This document shows positions 1 through 8,700 of a DNA stretch of 10,255 nt, in pieces. This DNA comes from JBCCSZ01 sp039199225. Lineage in GTDB: Bacteria; Bacteroidota; Bacteroidia; Chitinophagales; Saprospiraceae. The stretch spans positions 1 to 10,255 of the forward strand of contig JBCCSZ010000282.1 of NCBI GenBank assembly GCA_039199225.1, read 5' to 3'. Made by a program: the position numbers and the translations under genes. The notes beneath the pieces are model-generated. The model saw only the letters and a list, made by a program, of their open reading frames with translations. It searched no databases and had not been told where the DNA came from. The first letter of the stretch is position 1. Each line of letters starts with the position of its first letter.

Positions 1-1007
1 AGCACATCCATGCTGCTTGCGGAGCTCGCCTAATCAACCTATACGGTCCAACAGAAGCAACCGTCGATGTTTCTTTTTACGAATGCAATTTCGATAACAT
101 TCCCCGCAACATTCCCATTGGTAAACCCATCGACAACACGCGCTTGTACATCTTGGATGCAGCTGGTTCCATGGTGCCAATAGGCGTGAAGGGCGAATTG
201 CATCTGGCTGGCGTCAACCTTGCCCGAGGCTATTTATTCAATGAGGAATTGACGAACGAAAAATTCATCGATGGCCGTGCGATCGGTGAAGAAAGATTGT
301 ATAAAACAGGCGACTTGGCCAGATGGCTGCCCGATGGCAATGTGGAGTTTCTGGGGCGTCTTGATCATCAAGTAAAAATTGGTGGACTGCGGATTGAATT
401 AGGGGATTTGGAAAACCAATTGTTGCGCCACGAATCCATTGAAGAATGTGTGGTCGTTGTTCGCGAAAAAGACGAACAGAAACATTTGGTCGCTTACTAT
501 GTCGCTAAAGAGGAAATCGACCTAGCTGAGCTGAGAGCCTTTTTATCAACGCTCGTACCAGTGTATATGGTCCCTGCCTTTTTTGTCCACCTACAGGAAA
601 TGCCCCTCAGTGGCAATGGTAAGATCAGTCGAAAAATGCTGCCTGCACCCACCATAAAAGTCGGCACTACCTACGTAGCACCGGCTGGTCAAATGGAGGA
701 GGACTTGGTCGATATGTGGTCGGAAATTTTGCAGTTGGACAAACAAGTCATCGGCGTACAAAGCAACTTTTTTGAGTTGGGAGGTAGTTCGCTTAAACTG
801 ATTGAATTAAACACCTTGCTAAATGAACGAATGCAGTTGGACCTGACGGTTGCCGAACTTTTTCGCTACAAAACCATCGGCGATTTAGTCGCCTTCCTAC
901 AAGAGGGAGATCAAAGCTCGGAGGAATACCAGCGGGAAGCAGAGGAGGAAGTCAGTGGTATGGAGAGTGGAATTGATTTGCTAATGAATATTCAAAACAA
1001 CAGCTAA
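1..1007 (+). CDS. NRPS C-terminal part (A domain end, PCP, acidic tail), 5'-partial
   Basis: This is the last 334 residues of a non-ribosomal peptide synthetase; the first full codon is at base 3 and the start lies outside the window. Visible A-domain cores are NLYGPTEATVDV (residues 12-23), GELH-AGVNLARGY (A6), YKTGDLARWLPDG (A7), GRLDHQVKIGGLRIE (A8) and the NGK lysine of A10 at residue 207. A PCP follows with LGGSSL; the phosphopantetheine serine is residue 263. After the PCP there is only a tail of about 32 residues with about nine acidic and one basic residue, and no thioesterase or epimerase. The visible pocket residues (L13, V21, D22, K207) agree with a serine code like that of the gene at 5609, but the first six code positions are missing. 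A8 has IGG where IRG is usual. The protein should load an amino acid and hand it to the KS of the next gene, whose ATG follows the TAA stop by one base. Family call is very safe; substrate is tentative. Confidence 0.95.
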   Translation, partial: HIHAACGARLINLYGPTEATVDVSFYECNFDNIPRNIPIGKPIDNTRLYILDAAGSMVPIGVKGELHLAGVNLARGYLFNEELTNEKFIDGRAIGEERLYKTGDLARWLPDGNVEFLGRLDHQVKIGGLRIELGDLENQLLRHESIEECVVVVREKDEQKHLVAYYVAKEEIDLAELRAFLSTLVPVYMVPAFFVHLQEMPLSGNGKISRKMLPAPTIKVGTTYVAPAGQMEEDLVDMWSEILQLDKQVIGVQSNFFELGGSSLKLIELNTLLNERMQLDLTVAELFRYKTIGDLVAFLQEGDQSSEEYQREAEEEVSGMESGIDLLMNIQNNS

Positions 1008-1008
1008 A

Positions 1009-4000
1009 ATGAGCAAATACACGGGCATGGAAATCGCCATCATTGGGATGGCTGGCCGTTTCCCAGGAGCAAATACAGTGGAGGCTTTTTGGGATAATCT
1101 CAAAGCAGGAGTCGAATCCATCCAAAGTCTGAGCGATGAAGAGTTGCTGGCGGAGGGGGAATCCAAGAGCCTTTTGGCGCTTCCCAACTATGTCAAAGTC
1201 AATTCATTTATAGACGATAAGGCATACTTTGATTCCGAATTTTTTGGCTATCGCCCGGCGGAAGCTCAGCTGATGAATCCACAAATCAGGCTGTTCCATG
1301 AGCTTTGTTGGAATGCCCTCGAAGATGGTGGCTATGGCGTCCGGAAGGCGGATGATAAGATCGGCCTGTTTGCTGGTGGCGTTTCAAATACCAACTGGGA
1401 AAATTATGCGGCCATGGCCAATATGGAAAATTTGGTGGACGATTACACAGCTGCTCAACTTCGGAATATTACCTTTTTGTCTTCCAGAGTATCCTATGCC
1501 CTCAATTTGCAAGGCCCCGTGGTTTACCTCAATACGGCTTGTTCGACTTCCCTGGTGACCATCCAAAGAGCTTGCATGAGTCTTTTGCTCCGAGAATGTA
1601 ACATGGCCTTGGCTGGTGGCGTCGCCCTCAATAATTACACAAAGAAAGGATATGTATATCAGGAGGGCATGATCAATTCTCCGGATGGACATTGCCGGGC
1701 TTTCGATGCCGATGCAAATGGAACCATCGGTGGAGAGGGCGCAGGAGTGGTCTTGCTCAAGCGTTTATCAGAAGCCATGAAAGATGGCGACCACATCTAT
1801 GCGATCGTCAAGGGATGTGCGGTCAACAACGACGGAAATGATAAGACTTCTTTTACGGCTCCGAGCGTGGAGGGGCAATATAAAACCATCTTAAAGGCGC
1901 TCAACATGGCGCGCGTTCCGGCCGAAAGTATTTCCCTAATTGAAGCCCACGGTACGGGGACCAAACTCGGCGATCCCATCGAGATTGAAGCGCTCAACCT
2001 AGCTTTTGGGAAAAGTGAAGAACCTTATTGTGCCATCGGATCGGTGAAAACCAATATTGGCCACTTGGACATTGCTGCGGGTGTGACGGGCTTCATTAAA
2101 GCTGCCTTAGCTCTGAAAAATCGCCAACTTCCGCCCAGCCTGAATTTTGAACAACCCAATCCGAAAATCAACTTTAAAAACAGTCCGTTTTTTGTCAACA
2201 CAAAATTGAGGGAGTGGCCCAATGGCAAACATCCACGTCGGGCAGGTGTGAGTTCCTTTGGCATCGGCGGTACCAATGCACACATTATTTTGGAAGAGGC
2301 ACCGCGAGCTGGAAAAATGGCGGCCAGCCGATCGTCGCAGCTTTTGCTGCTCTCTGCCAAAACAGCCGAAGGGTTGGAGCAACGGAAAAAGCAACTCAGC
2401 GGCTTTCTGCAAGCCAACAGCCATGTCAATTTAGCGGACACTGCCTATACTTTGAAGGTTGGAAGAGCCGATTTCAAATACCGACAAATGGTGGTCTGCC
2501 AAAATAGGGAAGAAGCCATCGAGCAATTGGATCGTCCGCACAGTCAGCGGTCGCTCCTCGGACAAAGAAACCAACCAGACATCGTCTTTATGTTTTCTGG
2601 ACAAGGATCGCAGTATGTCAACATGTGCTTGGACTTGTACAAGGAGGAAAAGTTTTTTAGAACGATCCTCGACGATTGTTTGAACATCGCCCATCGGTTA
2701 TCAGGCAAAGACCTGCGAAGCATTTTATTTCCCAAGGCCGGAGCGGCTGACGAAACGGCCATCAACCAAACAGAATTTACACAGCCCATTTTATTCATGG
2801 TCGAGTATGCACTGGCCAAGATGTTGATGAAATGGGGGCTACAGCCGGACGCTCTAATCGGGCATAGCATTGGAGAATATACAGCTGCCTGTATCAGTGG
2901 CGTTTTGTCGCTGGAAGATGCCCTGCGGCTCGTACTGGAAAGGGGGACTTTGATGCAGCAATTGCCGGGTGGCGATATGTTGAGCGTTGCTATGTCGGAA
3001 GCGGATTTGCGGGAATGGCTGAACGGTCGCGAAGAGCTTTCGCTGGCCACCGTCAACAGCTCGGAGATGTGTGTTGTCTCTGGTACACAAATGGCCATCC
3101 AACAATTGCAGGAAGCGCTGGAAGCGGCTGCGCACAAGTGCAAACGCATTCGCACTTCTCATGCTTTTCACTCCTTTATGATGGATGATATTTTGGAAGC
3201 ATTTGAGAAAACAGTCGATACCGTAACTTTTGGAAAGCAGCAAATACCCATCATTTCCAACCTCACTGGGGAGCGAGTCTCAGACGATACATTGACCACG
3301 AGTACTTATTGGAGTCGGCACTTGAGAGAGGCTGTTTTATTTGCCAAAGGATTGGAAACTGTTCTGGAAGGTCCGCGGCAAAAACTGCTGGTGGAGATCG
3401 GGCCGGGCAAGGTGTTGTCTACTTTTGCTAATGCACATATTGCTTTTGATGATACAAAACACAAAGCCATTAACTTGGTGCGTCATCCTTTAAAGCAAGG
3501 CAATGACTTTGCTACTTTGTTGGCAGGCATCGGCAACCTATGGATGAATGGGGCGGCTTTTTCCTGGCCAGATTTTTACGAGGCTGAACAAAGAAAGCGT
3601 TGCTCCCTTCCTACCTATCCATTCGAAAAGCGAAGCTATCCAGTCAATGTGGATGCACACAAAATGATTCTCGAAAAAATGGCAGACAATCCGTTGTCTA
3701 AAAACCCGGATGTCTCCCAATGGTTTTATGTCCCATCTTGGAAACTCAGGTCTTATCCGGCTATGGGTAAAACAGAGGTACCCGTTGGAAAAACTTTGGT
3801 GTTTACAGATGAAGTTGGCATCGCAAAAGGATTGATACAAGAGTTTGAGGAAAGAAGAGAAGAGGTCGTTGTTGTACAGGCCGGAGAGACATTCTCAGAA
3901 CATACGCCTACGGCTTACCAGATCAGGATTTCCGCACCATCAGATTATCAAACGTTATTTCAACGACTACAAGATAATGATTGCTTGCCGGATCGCATCG

Positions 4001-5499
4001 TGCATGCTTGGGGCATTGAAGAAAATCCAACCAATGACTGGCAGGCTGACTTTGGCGCGTCGTCTTTTTTCAGCCTAACAGAAATCATCAAGCAAGTACA
4101 AGCATTCGGTAGCTGGGCTGGCCGAAAGTTGTTAATACTGACCAATGACCTGCATCCCTTGTCGCGCAAAGGAAAAGGCTGGGAGCGTTCGAGCGCCTTG
4201 GCTTTGATGAAAGTTTTGATGCAGGAATACCCGAGGGCGGAGGCAACGCACATCGACTTTTGCTCGGCAGAGAAAGACTATCCTGCCTTTTACGAACAAC
4301 TGTATACGGCTGTTGCCAACTTTCAGAAAGGTAAAATTATTTCGCTGCGTCACCAATGTCATTGGGAGCAAATTTTTGATCCCATTCGCTTGGAGGCACA
4401 AAGTACGCTCTCGAACTTCCGCCAGGGCGCAACCTATTTGATAACAGGCGGACTGGGTTCGCTGGGCTATCATTTGTCGCAAAAGATACTCGAAAAATGT
4501 GATGTAAAAATCGTTTTGCTGGGCCGTGCAGAGCAGTTGTCCCCAAGCAAACAACAGCGATTGGGTGTACTCCGGGAATTGTCTGATGAGGTCTGCTACC
4601 TAAGTTGTGACATTGCCGATTTAACCTCTTTGGTAGCGGCTGTCGACAAAGCTGAAAAGAAGTTTGGAAAAATACAAGGAGTCATTCACGCTGCCGGAAC
4701 CCTAGAAGGTAAATCCATCAACTTCATCAATGAGTTGGAAAGAGAGGATTACGCCCTACAGAATCAAACAAAACTAAAAGGTTTGCAAAACTTGAAGGAA
4801 GTATTTGGAAACCATCCACTGGATTTTTGCTTACTCACCTCTTCTCTTTCGACCGTTTTAGGTGGTCTTCGTTTTGCTGCCTATGCGGCTGCCAATACGG
4901 CCATGGATTACTTTGTCTGTCACCATCGCTCGCAAGACTTACTGGACAATTGGATTACTGTCAACTTAGATGGTTTAGAGTTGGACAGCCCAGATACACA
5001 GGAGATCAATGCAACAGAGCTGTTCGATCTTTTTGAACGCATTATCAACCACAAGCCTTTCAATCAATTGGTTGTTTCGACGAGAGATTTGAATAGTGCT
5101 TTGGAGAAGTGGGTCTATGGAATTCCTGTCCGTCAGGCTGACGATAGCGAGCCGGCACAAGGTGCTTCGCAATCACCCAAAGACATACCGATCTTATCTG
5201 AGGAAGCCTCCCTGAATGAGGTGGAACAATCTCTGTTGAATATGTGGAAAGACTTTTTTGGAAAATCTGAGTTGGAAGTACAGGACGACTTTTTCGACAT
5301 TGGTGGTGACTCCCTAAAGGCCCTGACGATGATCGGTCGAATGGAAAAAGAATGGCACATCAGTCTTTCCATTACAGATTTTTTCAACAGCTCTAGTGTC
5401 CAAGCACTGAGTGAGCGGATCATGCAGGTGCGAGAAACCACCAAGGCAACCCAGGCTAAATCAGAAGAAAACGAGATACAAGAAGAGTTCATTTTCTAA
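1009..5499 (+). CDS. Type I PKS module KS-AT-KR-ACP (malonyl extender, ketoreducing)
   Basis: This 1496-aa protein is a complete reducing polyketide module. KS spans about 7-430, with Cys178 (TACSTS), His314 (HGTGT) and His352 (NIGH). AT spans about 525-830: Ser620 in GHSIGE, Arg645, and HAFH ending at His721, the usual malonyl-CoA signature. The post-AT linker (LPTYPFE...YPV, from 867) leads to the KR structural half starting near Trp905, which has no DH histidine motif. The KR catalytic half has TGGLGSLG (1146-1153), Lys1255, Ser1279, Tyr1292 and Asn1296, so it should be active. A PCP-like ACP (about 1402-1470) carries Ser1435 in IGGDSL. The tail ends in a glutamate-rich, hydrophobic stretch (EENEIQEEFIF). 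Expected reaction: take an aminoacyl chain from the upstream PCP, add C2, and reduce to a beta-hydroxy acyl. The start is supported because its N-terminus aligns without gaps with that of the KS gene at 9065. TAA-A-ATG spacing suggests translational coupling to the upstream NRPS. KR stereotype cannot be set: LEG replaces LDD and no A-type Trp is present. Confidence 0.97.
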   Translation: MSKYTGMEIAIIGMAGRFPGANTVEAFWDNLKAGVESIQSLSDEELLAEGESKSLLALPNYVKVNSFIDDKAYFDSEFFGYRPAEAQLMNPQIRLFHELCWNALEDGGYGVRKADDKIGLFAGGVSNTNWENYAAMANMENLVDDYTAAQLRNITFLSSRVSYALNLQGPVVYLNTACSTSLVTIQRACMSLLLRECNMALAGGVALNNYTKKGYVYQEGMINSPDGHCRAFDADANGTIGGEGAGVVLLKRLSEAMKDGDHIYAIVKGCAVNNDGNDKTSFTAPSVEGQYKTILKALNMARVPAESISLIEAHGTGTKLGDPIEIEALNLAFGKSEEPYCAIGSVKTNIGHLDIAAGVTGFIKAALALKNRQLPPSLNFEQPNPKINFKNSPFFVNTKLREWPNGKHPRRAGVSSFGIGGTNAHIILEEAPRAGKMAASRSSQLLLLSAKTAEGLEQRKKQLSGFLQANSHVNLADTAYTLKVGRADFKYRQMVVCQNREEAIEQLDRPHSQRSLLGQRNQPDIVFMFSGQGSQYVNMCLDLYKEEKFFRTILDDCLNIAHRLSGKDLRSILFPKAGAADETAINQTEFTQPILFMVEYALAKMLMKWGLQPDALIGHSIGEYTAACISGVLSLEDALRLVLERGTLMQQLPGGDMLSVAMSEADLREWLNGREELSLATVNSSEMCVVSGTQMAIQQLQEALEAAAHKCKRIRTSHAFHSFMMDDILEAFEKTVDTVTFGKQQIPIISNLTGERVSDDTLTTSTYWSRHLREAVLFAKGLETVLEGPRQKLLVEIGPGKVLSTFANAHIAFDDTKHKAINLVRHPLKQGNDFATLLAGIGNLWMNGAAFSWPDFYEAEQRKRCSLPTYPFEKRSYPVNVDAHKMILEKMADNPLSKNPDVSQWFYVPSWKLRSYPAMGKTEVPVGKTLVFTDEVGIAKGLIQEFEERREEVVVVQAGETFSEHTPTAYQIRISAPSDYQTLFQRLQDNDCLPDRIVHAWGIEENPTNDWQADFGASSFFSLTEIIKQVQAFGSWAGRKLLILTNDLHPLSRKGKGWERSSALALMKVLMQEYPRAEATHIDFCSAEKDYPAFYEQLYTAVANFQKGKIISLRHQCHWEQIFDPIRLEAQSTLSNFRQGATYLITGGLGSLGYHLSQKILEKCDVKIVLLGRAEQLSPSKQQRLGVLRELSDEVCYLSCDIADLTSLVAAVDKAEKKFGKIQGVIHAAGTLEGKSINFINELEREDYALQNQTKLKGLQNLKEVFGNHPLDFCLLTSSLSTVLGGLRFAAYAAANTAMDYFVCHHRSQDLLDNWITVNLDGLELDSPDTQEINATELFDLFERIINHKPFNQLVVSTRDLNSALEKWVYGIPVRQADDSEPAQGASQSPKDIPILSEEASLNEVEQSLLNMWKDFFGKSELEVQDDFFDIGGDSLKALTMIGRMEKEWHISLSITDFFNSSSVQALSERIMQVRETTKATQAKSEENEIQEEFIF

Positions 5500-5541
5500 T
5501 GATACCCAAGCCCAAGCAACTACTTTTTTAATCTGGATACT

Positions 5542-5563
5542 TCAGAACTCCACCTTGTTCTGA
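5542..5563. repeat. Perfect 7-bp inverted repeat in the gap between PKS and NRPS genes
   Basis: TCAGAAC (5542-5548) and GTTCTGA (5557-5563) are exact reverse complements around an 8-base spacer. They lie in the 109-base gap between the stop at 5499 and the start at 5609. No T-run follows on either strand, so it is not a clear intrinsic terminator. It could be an operator, a small RNA hairpin that tunes read-through or message stability, or chance. The rest of the gap is A/T-rich close to the start codon and I see no convincing promoter in it. Confidence 0.4.
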
Positions 5564-5608
5564 CCCCCTCATCGATCAATTCGTTTAATCATTTTAATAC
5601 GAAAACTT

Positions 5609-5779
5609 ATGACTGTTTATCAACTCATTGCTGATCTGGAAAACAAATCGGCTGTGGTGGATGTCGTAGATGGCAAACTGAAAATCAATATTGCCTCGGA
5701 ATATATGACTGCAGATTTGCAGCAATACATAAAGGAAAATAAGGCGGCCATCATCCAATACCTGATGGAAAGAAAGGAG
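5609..5779 (+). other. TubC-type N-terminal docking domain coding segment
   Basis: Codes for residues 1-57 of the NRPS that begins here. The pattern (short helix, strand, D-G-K-L turn, strand, then a helix with a conserved-looking K-A-A near residues 45-47 followed by a Leu-ending helix) resembles the beta-hairpin docking domain first described in tubulysin synthetase TubC. In that family it binds a short, often acidic C-terminal peptide of the upstream subunit. The upstream PKS ends in such a peptide (five Glu in its last 12 residues). Assignment is by pattern, not by a profile search. Confidence 0.75.
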
Positions 5780-8700
5780 GGGGTCAAGCGCATTGATGAA
5801 AAACCGCATTATGCCACTTCTTCGGTTCAAAAGCGGATGTTTTTTCTCTACGAATTCGACAAGTCTTCTCTGGCTTACAACTTGCCACAGCTGATTCGAC
5901 TGGAAGGAACACTGGATACAGAGGAGTTGTCAAAGGCTTTTCGTCGCCTGATTCAACGGCATGAGAACCTTCGGACTTCCTTTGAGTTGATCGACGAGGA
6001 GCCGGTTCAAAAAATTGCGGCCTCCTGTGATTTTGAGCTGGAACAATGGACCGCTGGCGAAGAGTTGGATGAAAGTATTCGCAAGTTTATTCGTCCCTTT
6101 GCCCTGGACCAAGCACCTCTCTTTCGGGCTGGTTTGATAAAGGTAAAACCCAATGAACACATCTTGATGATGGATATGCACCACATCATTACAGATGGCG
6201 TTTCCCAGAGCATCCTGATTCACGATTTTATGCAGTTGTACTCCAGAAAATCACTGCCGCCGATTAAACTGAGTTACAAAGATTTTGCGGAATGGCAGCA
6301 GTCCAAAAAGATGGTGCGTGCAGCTGATAAACAATTCTGGAACAATGAGTTTGCCGAAGAAGCACCCGTGCTGGAATTGCCCACAGACTTTAAGCGGCCA
6401 CAAGTCCGCAAGTACGAAGGCGATACTTTTAGATTTGATATCAGGCCAGAACAAACTGTTATTTTGGAGTACATCGCCAAGCAGGAAAATACGACCATGT
6501 TTAATATGCTGTTTGCGATTTTTTATGTGTTACTAGCAAAATTGAGCAATCAAAAAGATGTTGTCGTAGGCATCACTACAGCAGGCCGTCAAGATGCTGA
6601 TTTGGAAAATGTCATCGGCATGTTTGTCAATACCTTACCACTGCGCCAACGCATCGATGGGAAACAATCTTTCCGCGCCTTTTTGCGACAAGTTCAAAAG
6701 AAAACCTTACAGGGCTTAGACCACCAAGCTTATTCTTATGAGGAATTGTTGGACGACATCAAGGTGGAACGCAATACCAGCCACAATCCACTTTTCGATG
6801 TACTCTTCTCTTTTTTGAATTTCGAAGAGCCCGAATTTAAAATTCCAGGTTTGTCATTACAACCCATCGAGAAAAGGCACAAGGTTTCCAAGTTTGATCT
6901 GACACTGACTGGTTTCGAAACGGGCCGAAAAATACAGATGGAAATAGAATATTCTACGGAACTATTCCAAGCCCAAACCATTGAGCGATTTGCGACTTAC
7001 TTCCAGCAAGTGGTATCTACTGTTTGTGCCGATCCAACGCTGTCTATTGCCGATATGAAAATAGCCTCTGAAGAGGAACAGGAAGCGTTGATTTGGGGCT
7101 TCAACAATACGAATGCCGAATTTCCTGAGCAAGAGACCATTGTTTCGCTTTTTGAAAAGCAAGTTGAGAAAGCGCCGGATCGGGTGGCCTTACGCTACGA
7201 AGAGGAGTCTATGACCTATAGGGCCTTGTATCAAAAGATGTGTAAGATGGCTGCTTTCCTACAGAAAAAATACGACTTGCGAGCAGGCGATTTGGCAGGT
7301 GTTATGCTGGAAAGAGGGATGTGGCTGATTCCTTCGATATTTGGTATTCTGAAGTCGGGTGCTGCTTACGTTCCCATCGATCCGCATTACCCGATGGGGC
7401 GCATTGACAGCATTGTAGAAGACTCCGGCCTCAAGCTCCTGCTGACGAGAGGGAAGTACATTGAAAAACGCCAGATCAATGGTACGATCATTGTTGATTT
7501 GGACGAACTATCTGCAGAAATTGAAGCACAGAATCCAACAGATGCAACAGCTGTATTTGACAGTCGGCAATTGGCATATGTCATTTATACCTCGGGTTCG
7601 ACAGGAAAACCAAAAGGTGTGATGATTGAGCATTCCGCTGTTGTTAACCGCATCCATTGGATGAATAATAAATACCCGATTACGGAGGGAGATGTCTTAC
7701 TGCAAAAGACGCCCATCGTTTTTGATGTGTCTGTTTGGGAATTATTCTGGTGGTCGTTTACCGGCGCTTCTCTTTGCTTGCTCAAGCCAGGAGGAGAGAA
7801 GGACCCACAGGAATTGATCCGTACCATCGAAAAAAATCGGGTGACTAATATCCACTTTGTACCTTCCATGCTCGCTATTTTTCTGGCTTCCATCCCAGAA
7901 GATTTTGAGTTTGGAAGACTCAAGAGCCTCAGACAGGTCTTTACCAGCGGAGAGGCCCTGCGCCCTGAGCATGTCAATACTTTTGGAAAAGGGATTCATG
8001 CCAATTGTCAAACGGAGTTGTCCAATCTGTATGGCCCAACCGAGGCAACAGTAGATGTCACTTATTTTGATTGTACGTTTGACGAAGCATGTACGCTTGT
8101 ACCCATCGGTCGACCGATTGATAACATTCAGCTCTATGTTTTGGACCAGTTTGAGCAGTTAGCGCCCGTTGGGGTTTCTGGTGAATTGTGCATCGGAGGG
8201 ATTGGCTTGGCCAGAGGGTATTTGAACAATGAAACACTGACCAACGAAAAGTTTGTAGCGCACCCCCGCCTACAAGGGAAACGCATTTATCGAACGGGCG
8301 ATCTGGCTCGCTGGATGCCAGATGGCAACATCGAATTCCTGGGCCGCATTGATCACCAGGAAAAAATCAGAGGCTTCCGCATTGAGCCGGGCGAAATTGA
8401 AAAGCAACTTATGACGCATCCTGCCATCGATGAGGCAGTAGTCTTGGCAAAAGGAATGGATGACGATAAGTTTTTGGCTGCCTACTATCTCGCTCAGGAA
8501 GAAATCCCATCGGTGGATATTCGGAACTTCCTCATGGATAAATTACCGGAATACATGGTGCCGACTTTCTACATGCATCTGTCAGAATTTCCGCTGAGTG
8601 TCAATGGGAAATTGAATAGAAAAGCCTTACCCGACCCAGAGGTCAAAATCTCGGAAACACATATTCCACCAACTGGCGAAACCCAAAAAGCATTGGTAGA

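Noticed and set aside
2544..3155. Long antisense open frame of 203 codons
   Set aside because: It lies wholly inside the AT region, whose + strand protein is clearly real. Composition explains the open frame, and its translation has no recognisable domain.
3721..4430. Possible dehydratase domain between AT and KR
   Set aside because: The HxxxGxxxxP motif is absent and the segment begins like a KR structural subdomain (WFY-PSWK); length also fits that subdomain.
5499..5531. ATG overlapping the PKS stop codon opens a 10-codon reading frame
   Set aside because: Too short, no recognisable motif, and ends in the gap; most likely chance.
5542..5563. Intrinsic terminator between the PKS and NRPS genes
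   Set aside because: The stem has no T-run after it on either strand, and the downstream gene continues the same pathway.
7985..8060. Recent DNA repeat with bases 1-76 (both code for the YGPTE region)
   Set aside because: The proteins are alike, but third codon positions differ widely, so it is paralogy of a conserved motif and not a recent repeat.
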